Below are positions 1-7,016 of a stretch of DNA of 23,134 nucleotides, piece by piece. A program made the position numbers and the translations under genes. Each line of letters begins with the position of its first letter. Positions within the stretch are counted from its first letter, which is position 1. Below the pieces are notes generated by a model. It searched no databases and was not told where the DNA came from. It worked only from the letters and a program-made list of their open reading frames with translations. The stretch comes from JBCDCB01 sp039182735 (lineage in GTDB: Bacteria; Planctomycetota; Phycisphaerae; Phycisphaerales; UBA1924). The stretch spans positions 1 to 23,134 of the forward strand of contig JBCDCB010000025.1 in assembly GCA_039182735.1 (NCBI GenBank), in the 5' to 3' direction.

Positions 1-190
1 GGAGCGTGTCCGCGCCGCGATCGAGACGTTCATCGAAACCCGCGCGATCGGCATGGGCAAGGTCGCCCAGCCGCTGCGTGTCGCGCTGACGGGCACCGCG
101 GTCAGCCCGTCCATCGCCGAGACGCTCGTCGTGCTCGGCAAGGACAACGTCCTGGCGCGCATCGACCGCTGCCTCACGACGCACTCATAA
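1..190 (+). CDS. gltX: glutamyl-tRNA synthetase, C-terminal fragment
   Basis: The window opens inside this gene; 62 codons are visible, read from base 2 to the TAA at 188-190. The sequence GKVAQPLRVALTG followed by a serine-proline and LGKDNVLARI is the typical end of the anticodon-binding domain of bacterial GluRS, which charges tRNA-Glu in the cytoplasm. Catalytic HIGH and KMSKS motifs would lie upstream, outside the window. The next gene starts 23 bp downstream on the same strand, so the two are probably co-transcribed. A separate GlnRS is encoded at 1885-3684, so this enzyme may be the discriminating type that charges only tRNA-Glu; that is inference. Family assignment is firm despite the short fragment. 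Confidence 0.9.
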   Translation, partial: ERVRAAIETFIETRAIGMGKVAQPLRVALTGTAVSPSIAETLVVLGKDNVLARIDRCLTTHS

Positions 191-213
191 GGCCGGACCA
201 AGGAAACACTCGC

Positions 214-1344
214 ATGCCTCTCGACAGACTGCTCTCGCCGATCCCGTGCGGCGACATCGAGTTCGCCCAGCGCGTCTGGATGGCGCCGCTCACACGCAGC
301 CGAAGCCAACAGCCCGGCGACATCCCGTGGGATCTCAACGCGCAGTACTACGCGCAGCGTGCAAATCCCGAGACCGGCGCGGGCCTGATCATCGCCGAGG
401 CCACGCAGGTCAGTCCGCAGGGCAAGGGATACGCCTTCACGCCCGGCATTCACACGGACGAACAGGTCGAGGGCTGGAAGTTGGTCACCGACGCCGTCCA
501 CGCGAAGGGCGGCAAGATCTTCCTGCAGCTGTGGCACGTGGGGCGCATCAGCCACGTCGATCTGCAGCCGGGCGGGCAGAAGCCGGTCGCGCCGTCGGCG
601 ATCCGGGCCGAGGGCATGACGTACACGAGCGCGGAATCGGGCCGCGTGCCCGTCTCGGAGCCCAGGGCGCTCGGGCTCGACGAGATCCCCGGCGTAGTCG
701 AGCAGTTTCGGTCCGGCGCGGCAAACGCGAAGGCCGCGGGCTTCGACGGCGTCGAGATCCACGGCGCCAACGGGTACCTGCTCGATCAGTTCCTTCGCAG
801 CCACACGAACAAGCGCACCGACGCCTACGGCGGCCCCGTCGAGCGGCGCGCACGCTTTTGTCTTGAAGTGTCCGAGGCCGTCATCGATGTCTGGGGCGCC
901 GGGCGCGTCGGCTACCGCGTCAACCCGATGGGCACGTTCAACTCCATGGGCGATGACTCGCCCGAAGAGACGTTCGGCTACCTCGCGAGCGAGCTCGGCA
1001 AGCGGGGCGTCTGCTACATCCACGGCGTCGAGGCGTTCGCTCAGGACGAGCGCGACGACGCCACCGAACGCGTGCTCGCGGTGATCCGCGAGTCGTTCAA
1101 GACCGATCACGCGACGCCCGATCGCTCGGTCTACGTCGGCAACGGTGGCTATACCGCCGAGCTCGCGGAGCAGCGTCTTCGAGACGGGCTGTGCGACGCC
1201 GTCGCCTTCGGGAAGCTCTTCATCAGCAATCCCGATCTCACCGCGCGGTTCCGCGGCGGGTACGAGCTCAACGAGTGGAACCAGGAGACCTTCTACGGCG
1301 GAACCGCCGAGGGCTACACCGACTACCCCGCGTTGTCGTCATGA
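214..1344 (+). CDS. Old Yellow Enzyme family NADH:flavin oxidoreductase (NemA/XenA-like)
   Basis: A 376-residue FMN-dependent ene-reductase of the Old Yellow Enzyme family, expected to be cytoplasmic. Such enzymes use NAD(P)H to reduce activated C=C bonds, N-ethylmaleimide, nitro-esters or other electrophiles. Visible landmarks are the N-terminal MAPLTRSR, the FMN-contacting QLWHVGR near residue 105, and the substrate-binding HGANGY with H183, N186 and Y188 (equivalents of the OYE1 His/Asn/Tyr triad). These are followed by DQFLRSHTNKRTDAYGG and the FMN-phosphate loop VGNGGY near 310. Length matches the family. The ATG is preceded by AAGGAA about 9 nt upstream. The last 22 bp overlap the end of the convergent ogt gene. 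The physiological substrate cannot be told from sequence. Confidence 0.93.
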   Translation: MPLDRLLSPIPCGDIEFAQRVWMAPLTRSRSQQPGDIPWDLNAQYYAQRANPETGAGLIIAEATQVSPQGKGYAFTPGIHTDEQVEGWKLVTDAVHAKGGKIFLQLWHVGRISHVDLQPGGQKPVAPSAIRAEGMTYTSAESGRVPVSEPRALGLDEIPGVVEQFRSGAANAKAAGFDGVEIHGANGYLLDQFLRSHTNKRTDAYGGPVERRARFCLEVSEAVIDVWGAGRVGYRVNPMGTFNSMGDDSPEETFGYLASELGKRGVCYIHGVEAFAQDERDDATERVLAVIRESFKTDHATPDRSVYVGNGGYTAELAEQRLRDGLCDAVAFGKLFISNPDLTARFRGGYELNEWNQETFYGGTAEGYTDYPALSS

Positions 1345-1841
1345 AGCGCGGGCTCGAAGAGACCCTCGCGGCGGGGCAGCGAGCCCTCGTGTTCAAGGAG
1401 CCAGCGTTTGACTTCGAGGCCCCCCGCGTAGCCGGTGAGGCTGCCGTCCGCGCCGATCACACGGTGGCAGGGCACGAGGATCGGCAGCGGGTTGGCGCCG
1501 TTGGCGGCACCGACGGCGCGCGCCGCGCCGGGCGAACCGAGGTCTTCCCCGAGTTCGCCGTACGAGCGGGTTTCACCGAAGGCGATGGTCCCGACGAGGT
1601 CCCAGACGCCTCGCTGGAACTCGGTGCCGATGTCGCCGGAGTCGAGGGGGAGGTCAAAGGCCCGCCGCGTTCGCGCGAAGTACTCGAGGAGCTGGTCCCG
1701 CGCTCGCTCGGCGATCGCGCGCGACTCGGCGCACGAATCGGGTGCTTCGGCGCGCTCCGCGAAGACGACGCGCCGCACGCTACGCCGTGTGGAGATCACG
1801 TTGATCGGGCCGATCGGGCTGGAGAGGCTCACGCACGCCAC
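1323..1841 (-). CDS. ogt: methylated-DNA--protein-cysteine S-methyltransferase
   Basis: A 172-residue suicide DNA-repair protein that moves the alkyl group from O6-alkylguanine (and O4-alkylthymine) to its own cysteine. The acceptor is C125 in PCHRVIG. Upstream are GTEFQRGVW, the FGETRSYGELG segment and the recognition helix with R109 in ARAVGAANGANP; all are standard for the C-terminal domain. There is no Ada-type regulatory domain. No ATG is available. GTG at 1841 is chosen because TACACT (1848-1853) ends 6 nt upstream, which fits a leaderless transcript; GTG at 1832 is the alternative. The 3' end overlaps the OYE gene by 22 bp, and glnS diverges 43 bp away. The symbol follows common usage for Ada-less members. 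Confidence 0.93.
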   Translation of the reverse strand: MACVSLSSPIGPINVISTRRSVRRVVFAERAEAPDSCAESRAIAERARDQLLEYFARTRRAFDLPLDSGDIGTEFQRGVWDLVGTIAFGETRSYGELGEDLGSPGAARAVGAANGANPLPILVPCHRVIGADGSLTGYAGGLEVKRWLLEHEGSLPRREGLFEPALHDDNAG

Positions 1842-1847
1842 GCGCCG

Positions 1848-1853
1848 AGTGTA
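1848..1853 (-). promoter_or_regulatory. -10 hexamer TACACT of ogt (leaderless candidate)
   Basis: On the minus strand TACACT is followed by exactly 6 nt and then the GTG start of ogt. A sigma-70 type start about 7 nt downstream of the hexamer would place +1 at the start codon. No Shine-Dalgarno or convincing -35 box is visible. Confidence 0.5.
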
Positions 1854-1872
1854 CCGAGGGCGGCGGAGCGGC

Positions 1873-1878
1873 TAGCGT
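1873..1878 (+). promoter_or_regulatory. -10 hexamer TAGCGT of glnS (leaderless candidate)
   Basis: TAGCGT is followed by six bases (tccccc) and the glnS ATG at 1885. The nearest purine-rich GGAG is about 14 nt from the ATG, too far for a normal Shine-Dalgarno. The geometry predicts transcription starting at the A of the ATG. Confidence 0.5.
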
Positions 1879-1884
1879 TCCCCC

Positions 1885-3684
1885 ATGAGCCAGACGGACA
1901 CCCCCGAGGTCGCGACGCGCCACTTCATCCAGCAGATCATCGACGCGCACATCGAGAGCGGCCGGTGGGGCACGCCGGGCGATCGCAGCGTCGTGCGCAC
2001 GCGTTTCCCGCCCGAGCCGAACGGGTACCTGCACGTCGGGCACGCCAAGTCGATCTGGCTCAACTTCGGGATCGCCGCGGAGTACGGCGGTTCCTGCCAG
2101 CTGCGATTCGATGACACCAACCCTGAGAAGGAAGAGGACGAGTTCGTGCGCGCGATCATCGAAGACGTGCGCTGGCTCGGCTTCCGCTGGCTTGACTCTC
2201 GCGACGACGACCCGCTCGCGGGCGTGCGCTTCGCGAGCGACTACTTCCAGCAGATGTACGACTGGGCCGTCGAGCTCGTCGAGAAGGGCCTCGCGTACGT
2301 CGATGAGCAGACCCCCGAGCAGATCCGCGAACAGCGAGGATCGGTCGCGCGCCCGGGCGCGCCCTCGCCGCACCGCGATCGCCCGGCGAGCGAGTCGCTC
2401 GAACTGCTCACCAAGATGAAGGACGGCGAGGTCGAGACCGGCACGATGGTGCTGCGCGCCAAGATCGACATGACCTCGCCCAACATGAACATGCGCGATC
2501 CGGTGATGTATCGCGTGCTCCGCAAGCCGCACCATCGCACCGGTGCAGCGTGGTCGATCTACCCGATGTACGACTGGGCGCACGGGCTTGAGGATTCGAT
2601 CGAGGGCATCACCAACTCGATCTGCACGCTCGAGTTCGAGGACCACCGACCGCTGTACGATTGGTTCATCAACGCGATCAACAAGGATCGCGCCGAACCG
2701 ATCCACCACCCGCAGCAGACGGAGTTCTCGCGCCTCGCGCCCTCGTACGTCGTCACGAGCAAACGCAAGCTCATGGAGCTCGTGCAAGCGGGGCACGTCG
2801 GCGGGTGGGACGACCCGCGCATGCCCACGATCAGCGGGCTCCGGCGGCGCGGGTACACGCCCGAGTCCCTCCGCGCGTTCAGCGCCGAGACCGGCGTCAC
2901 GAAGTTCAAAGCGGTGACCGACATCGGGCGATTGGAGAACGCGGCCCGCGATCATCTGAACGACACGGCACCGCGCCGGATGGGCGTGCTGCGCCCGCTC
3001 AAGGTCGTCATCGAGTCGTGGCCCGAGGGCGAGGTGGACTGGCTCGACGCGATCAATAACCCGGAAGACGACACCGCCGGCACACGCACCGTCCCCTTCA
3101 CACGCGAACTCTACATTGAGCGGGACGACTTCATGGAAGACGCGCCGAAGAAGTTCTTCCGGCTCGCGCCCGGGCGCGAGGTCCGCCTCCGCTACGGGTA
3201 CTGGATCACCTGCACCGACGTCATCAAAGACGAAGACGGCAACATCGTGGAGCTGCGCGCGACGCACGACCCGCAGACCCGCGGCGGCGACAGTCCGCCG
3301 CCCGATGCCGACGGCAAGGTCCGCAAGGTCAAAGGAACGTTGCACTGGGTCTCCGCGGCCCACGCGGTCGAAGCCGAGGTGCGTCTCGTCGATCGACTCT
3401 TCACAGTCGAGCAGCCGGACAAGGCGCCGAAGGACGCGCCGGCGGACTGGGATTGGAAGACGAATCTCAACCCCGATTCGATGACCGTGATCGAACGCGC
3501 CTTCATCGAGCCCGCCATCTGTGAACCCACGGGCGAGCCCGCGTGGGCGGACGGCATCCGTCGGTTCCAGTTCGAGCGCCTCGGCTACTTCTGCATCGAT
3601 CCGGATTCGACCGACGAGGCGCTCGTCTTCAACCGCACGGTCACGCTCAAGGACTCCTGGGCCAAAGCCCGACAGAAGGGCTGA
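1885..3684 (+). CDS. glnS: glutaminyl-tRNA synthetase
   Basis: A 599-residue class I synthetase that attaches glutamine to tRNA-Gln in the cytoplasm. The HIGH signature appears as PEPNGYLHVGHAKS near residues 37-50, and the KMSKS loop as VTSKRKL at 290-296 (E. coli has VMSKRKL). The C-terminal two-thirds carries GlnRS-specific anticodon-domain text such as KVKGTLHWVSAAHA, which separates it from GluRS. It is about 45 residues longer than the E. coli enzyme. Presence of GlnRS implies direct charging rather than only the GatCAB transamidation route. The gene is divergent from ogt and convergent with the PTPS-fold gene, whose stop lies 6 bp beyond. The start is supported by the upstream TAGCGT; no Shine-Dalgarno is seen. 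Confidence 0.96.
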   Translation: MSQTDTPEVATRHFIQQIIDAHIESGRWGTPGDRSVVRTRFPPEPNGYLHVGHAKSIWLNFGIAAEYGGSCQLRFDDTNPEKEEDEFVRAIIEDVRWLGFRWLDSRDDDPLAGVRFASDYFQQMYDWAVELVEKGLAYVDEQTPEQIREQRGSVARPGAPSPHRDRPASESLELLTKMKDGEVETGTMVLRAKIDMTSPNMNMRDPVMYRVLRKPHHRTGAAWSIYPMYDWAHGLEDSIEGITNSICTLEFEDHRPLYDWFINAINKDRAEPIHHPQQTEFSRLAPSYVVTSKRKLMELVQAGHVGGWDDPRMPTISGLRRRGYTPESLRAFSAETGVTKFKAVTDIGRLENAARDHLNDTAPRRMGVLRPLKVVIESWPEGEVDWLDAINNPEDDTAGTRTVPFTRELYIERDDFMEDAPKKFFRLAPGREVRLRYGYWITCTDVIKDEDGNIVELRATHDPQTRGGDSPPPDADGKVRKVKGTLHWVSAAHAVEAEVRLVDRLFTVEQPDKAPKDAPADWDWKTNLNPDSMTVIERAFIEPAICEPTGEPAWADGIRRFQFERLGYFCIDPDSTDEALVFNRTVTLKDSWAKARQKG

Positions 3685-3690
3685 GCGCGT

Positions 3691-4059
3691 TCAACGCGGG
3701 CGGTACGTCGCGGCGCAGCCCGGCGCCTCGGTGACACGCACCGACGCGATGCGGATCTCGTTGGCGATGAGCGGCGACAGCCGATCATAAATCGCTCGGC
3801 ATACGAGCTCCGCCGACGGGTTCGTCCCGCTCACGAACGGTTCGCACTCGTTCAGGTTCCTGTTCTCCCACGCCTCGGTGATCTGACGCAGGTGGCTCTC
3901 GATCGTGTGGAAGTCGCAGAGCAGCCCGTCCTCGTCGAGTCGCTCGCCCTCGATCACTACCGCGATGCGCCAGTTGTGGCCGTGCAGCGGCTCGGGCTCG
4001 CCCCCGATCCGGATGGCGTGCGCGGCGCAGAATTCGTGTTCGACCCGGATCTCGTACAT
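3691..4059 (-). CDS. 6-pyruvoyl-/6-carboxy-tetrahydropterin synthase (PTPS/QueD) family protein, degenerate active site
   Basis: A 122-residue T-fold protein of the PTPS/QueD family, whose members process dihydroneopterin triphosphate toward queuosine, biopterin or folate. Zinc ligands are all present: H14 in FCAAHAI, and H26 and H28 in LHGHNW. The pterin-anchoring glutamate is kept in VTEAPGCAATY near the C-terminus. The catalytic cysteine expected four residues before the first His of HGH is absent (P22, flanked by E21 and E23). The LDH..LN motif carrying the catalytic His reads WENRNLN, so that His is an Asn. Canonical QueD chemistry is therefore doubtful. A PTPS-III-like folate role, in which Glu replaces Cys, is one possibility. 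Start ATG 4059 is backed by TAGCAT 6 nt upstream. Confidence 0.85.
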   Translation of the reverse strand: MYEIRVEHEFCAAHAIRIGGEPEPLHGHNWRIAVVIEGERLDEDGLLCDFHTIESHLRQITEAWENRNLNECEPFVSGTNPSAELVCRAIYDRLSPLIANEIRIASVRVTEAPGCAATYRPR

Positions 4060-4065
4060 GCCGCC

Positions 4066-4071
4066 ATGCTA
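4066..4071 (-). promoter_or_regulatory. -10 hexamer TAGCAT of the PTPS-family gene (leaderless candidate)
   Basis: On the minus strand TAGCAT is followed by six bases (ggcggc) and the ATG at 4059. There is no Shine-Dalgarno. It overlaps the left arm of the 8-bp inverted repeat at 4068-4139. Confidence 0.5.
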
Positions 4072-4139
4072 TCGGACGTACGACCGCGGCTCGCTTCTGA
4101 GCGCTTCCCATCAACAGGCGGCACGAACAGGCCGATAGC
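4068..4139. repeat. 8-bp inverted repeat in a divergent intergenic region
   Basis: GCTATCGG (4068-4075) and CCGATAGC (4132-4139) are perfect reverse complements separated by 56 bp. They occupy most of the 97-bp gap between the divergent PTPS-family and HD-GYP genes. This could be a paired operator, but a chance match is possible. Confidence 0.25.
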
Positions 4140-4156
4140 CCAATCGAGTACGCCCG

Positions 4157-5590
4157 ATGAAGAGCCTAGACATCGCCACACTGCGATCCGGGACGCGGCT
4201 CCCGCAGAACCTGTACAGCAGGCAGGGTGTGCTGCTGCTCCGGCAGGGCAGCGAACTCAGCGAGGAACTCGTCAAGACGCTCGCCGGCGCGTACGGCGGG
4301 GACCTCTTCCTCGCGCGCACGCCCATCGAACTCGATGGGCTCGAAGCCCGCGACGCGGGCAACGGCACCTACGCGCCCGGGCGCGCCGTGCAACGCGACA
4401 CGCTCACGGCGGGCGGCATCGTCGTCGTCGAGGCGGGCGAGGCACCGGACGAGCTCCAGGTCGATGCGATCCGCCTGGGCGGCGTCGCCGCGACACGGCC
4501 CGCGAGCATCGCGGATGTTTCGCGCGATCGACGCGAACGCATCCGTCTGGCCGACGCGCACGTCGCGGTCATCAAACGCCGGTGGGACGACCTCCCGCTG
4601 CGGATCGAGTCGGCTCCCGCGTCGCTCGATCTCACCAACCGAGCCCGCGTCGGCTGGCCAGATGATCATGCGCTGCGGCGCTACCGGGCGTCGAGCGTGG
4701 ATCGCGTGCGCACGCTGTATGCGCGCGTGCTCGCCGGCGTCGAGATCGAACTCGCCGAGGCGACGGAACTCATCGAGGATCTCATCGAGCGTCTCGTCGC
4801 CCACCCCGACCGCTTCACACGCATCGCGCTGCTCGAGTCGCGCGACCTCGACTTCCTGCCCGATCACGCGTTCACCTGCTGCTGCCTGAGCATCTGCATC
4901 GGCGCTCGCCTCGGCTGGTCGCGCACGGACGTGGCGCTCGCCGGTCTCAGCGGGCTCTTCGCCGACATCGGCATGGGTCTCGTGCCGGAGCGGATCCGTC
5001 GGTCGCCCGGGCTGCTCGATGAGGCCGAACGCAGCCGTGTCGAGCGTCACTCGGGTGCCGGCGTCATCCTGCTCGAAGTGATCCAGGGCATGCCGGAGTC
5101 GGTCCGACGCGCGGTGTATCAACACCATGAGCGGCTCAACGGGAGCGGGTACCCCGACCGATTGCGCGCTCGCCACATCTCTGACCTTGCGCGCGCGGTC
5201 TCCGTCGCCGACTCCTTCGGCGCATCACTCGCGTGGCGCAACCACCGCGCCGGCAGACTCCCGTACCACGCGATCGAGGAGGTCGTCCGCCTCGGCTCCG
5301 AGCGCGTGCTCGATCGCAAGGCGACCCGGGCGCTCGTGCAGTGCACCGGGATCTTCCCCGTCGGCTCGTGGGTGCGCCTCTCGACGGGGCTCGATGCGCT
5401 CGTTGTTGGGAACGATTCGGAGGCGCTCGACCGCCCCATGGTCCGCGTGAAGATGCACAGCGAGGTCGGGCCGCCCATCGATCAGGTCGTTCGCCTCTCC
5501 GACCATGCGCCATGGGAACTTTCGGTGATCAAGCCGATCGAGCCACCGCTGCACGCGCGGACGGTACCATCGCGCCGCGATGCAGCCTGA
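4157..5590 (+). CDS. HD-GYP domain protein with altered HD dyad
   Basis: A 477-residue cytoplasmic protein without evident membrane segments. Residues 1-120 form an unassigned N-terminal region. An HD-GYP domain, typically a cyclic-di-GMP phosphodiesterase, spans about 180-395. A segment near 400-450 (GSWVRLSTG onward) resembles the small C-terminal extension common on HD-GYP proteins. Conserved elements are H237, H298, HHE at 323-325, GYP at 331-333 and D352. The defining HD dyad reads A269-D270 (LFADIGMG instead of LLHDIGK), so one metal ligand is missing. It may be inactive and act as a c-di-GMP sensor, or use an altered metal site. Cys 241-243 form an unusual triple. The last 11 bp overlap the following phosphomutase, suggesting co-expression. 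No promoter or Shine-Dalgarno is clear. Confidence 0.85.
   Translation: MKSLDIATLRSGTRLPQNLYSRQGVLLLRQGSELSEELVKTLAGAYGGDLFLARTPIELDGLEARDAGNGTYAPGRAVQRDTLTAGGIVVVEAGEAPDELQVDAIRLGGVAATRPASIADVSRDRRERIRLADAHVAVIKRRWDDLPLRIESAPASLDLTNRARVGWPDDHALRRYRASSVDRVRTLYARVLAGVEIELAEATELIEDLIERLVAHPDRFTRIALLESRDLDFLPDHAFTCCCLSICIGARLGWSRTDVALAGLSGLFADIGMGLVPERIRRSPGLLDEAERSRVERHSGAGVILLEVIQGMPESVRRAVYQHHERLNGSGYPDRLRARHISDLARAVSVADSFGASLAWRNHRAGRLPYHAIEEVVRLGSERVLDRKATRALVQCTGIFPVGSWVRLSTGLDALVVGNDSEALDRPMVRVKMHSEVGPPIDQVVRLSDHAPWELSVIKPIEPPLHARTVPSRRDAA
5565..5570 (+). promoter_or_regulatory. possible -10 hexamer TACCAT before the phosphomutase
   Basis: TACCAT inside the 3' end of the HD-GYP gene ends 9 nt before the phosphomutase ATG. 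The spacing is longer than the 6-7 nt seen at other leaderless candidates, and the gene could simply be co-transcribed with the HD-GYP gene. Confidence 0.25.
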
Positions 5591-7016
5591 ACACCCCAAC
5601 CCGAACAACGTCGCCCCGCTCATGGTCTCCGTCAGCGGCTGCCGCGGGATCACGGGCGAGTCCTTCACCGAAGCCGTCGCGGAGCGCTTCGCGCTGGCGG
5701 CGCTGCACGAGATGCGCGAGCACGGTGGGCAGGATCCGACGACGATTGTCGTCGGGCGAGACGGGCGCCGGGGCGGCGAGCACTATCAACGGGCGTTGAT
5801 GGAGGCGCTCGTGCGCGTCGGCTGCCGGGTGATCGACGTCGGGGCCGTTCCCACGCCGACGGTCGGCGCCGCGGTCCGCCATCACGACGCGAGCGGGGCC
5901 TTTGTGCTGACCGCGTCGCACAACCCGCAAGAATGGCTCGGGCTGAAGCCGATCGACGCTAACGCGGGCGCGATGTCGCCGGAGCGTTCGAAACGGCTGA
6001 TCGGGCGCTACCACGCGGAGTCGTATGACTCCGCGCCGAGAAGCGGGGGAGACGTGATCGCCGATGCGCTCGCCGCGTCGCGCCACGTCGCGGGCGTGGT
6101 GGCGCACCTGGAGTCGCTGCAGCCGATCGGCGCGATCCGCGCCAAGCGGTTCGCGATCTGCGTGGACTCGGTCAGTTCCAGCGGCATCGCTCCGGCGCGT
6201 TTGCTTGCGGAGGCGCTCAACTGCTCCATCGAGCATCTTCATGCCGACGCGAGCGGAATCTTCCCGCACACGCCCGAACCCGTCGAAGCGAACCTGCAGC
6301 AGCTCTGCGCCGCGACCCGCGCGAACGGCTGCGCGGTTGGCTTTGCGCAGGATCCCGACGCCGACCGCCTCGCGATCGTCGATGAGAACGGGCGATACAT
6401 CGGCGAGGAGTACACGCTCGCGCTGTGCGCCCGCGCGATGCTCGGAGCGATGGACGACCCATCGAGCGCGGTGCTCGTCGCGAATCTGTCAACCTCGCGC
6501 ATGATCGACGACGTCTGCACGAGCTTCGGGGCGCGGGTCGAGCGGGCCGCCGTCGGCGAAGCCAACGTCGTCAGCGTCATGCGTGCGCACGATGCCCCGC
6601 TCGGCGGCGAGGGCAACGGCGGCGTCATCTGGCCCGACATCGTCCCCATCCGCGACTCCGTCGGGAGCATGGCGCTCGTCCTCGCGTTGCTCACGCGCGA
6701 AGACAAACCGCTCAGCGAGATCGTCGATGCGATGCCGCCCTACGCGATCGTCAAACGGAAGACGCCGCTCGAAGGGCTCGACGCGAACGCGGTGCTCGAC
6801 GCGGTCCGCGCCATGGCGGGCGATGCCTTCCCCGGCGCGGCGGTCAACGATTCCGACGGCGTGCGGTTGGACTTCGACGCGCCCTCAGGCGGGCGCGCAT
6901 GGGTCCACGTCCGATCCAGCAACACCGAGCCGATCATGCGGCTGATCGCCGAGGCGCCGTCACGCTCGGACGCCGATGCGATCCTCGATCGCGTCGAAAC
7001 GCGCGCGTTCGTCTAA
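5580..7016 (+). CDS. alpha-D-phosphohexomutase (phosphoglucosamine/phosphomannomutase family)
   Basis: A 478-residue, four-domain phosphosugar mutase that interconverts hexose 1- and 6-phosphates in the cytoplasm. Its features occur in the family order. The phosphoserine loop TASHNP has S113, metal-binding DPDADR is at 258-263, the sugar-selecting loop GGEGNGG is at 342-348, and the phosphate-binding RSSNTEP lies near 442. The sugar loop GGEGNGGVI is typical of archaeal-type phosphoglucosamine mutases rather than bacterial GlmM (GEQSGH) or PMM/PGM (GEMSGH). Substrate is therefore uncertain, with glucosamine-phosphate the leading guess. It starts inside the HD-GYP gene; ATG at 5622 is an alternative start. 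Its TAA overlaps the convergent TIGR03790 gene's TAG by 4 bp. Confidence 0.9.
   Translation: MQPEHPNPNNVAPLMVSVSGCRGITGESFTEAVAERFALAALHEMREHGGQDPTTIVVGRDGRRGGEHYQRALMEALVRVGCRVIDVGAVPTPTVGAAVRHHDASGAFVLTASHNPQEWLGLKPIDANAGAMSPERSKRLIGRYHAESYDSAPRSGGDVIADALAASRHVAGVVAHLESLQPIGAIRAKRFAICVDSVSSSGIAPARLLAEALNCSIEHLHADASGIFPHTPEPVEANLQQLCAATRANGCAVGFAQDPDADRLAIVDENGRYIGEEYTLALCARAMLGAMDDPSSAVLVANLSTSRMIDDVCTSFGARVERAAVGEANVVSVMRAHDAPLGGEGNGGVIWPDIVPIRDSVGSMALVLALLTREDKPLSEIVDAMPPYAIVKRKTPLEGLDANAVLDAVRAMAGDAFPGAAVNDSDGVRLDFDAPSGGRAWVHVRSSNTEPIMRLIAEAPSRSDADAILDRVETRAFV

Noticed and set aside
1780..3363. A 527-codon minus-strand frame opposite glnS
   Set aside because: Shadow of glnS, which has full synthetase motifs.
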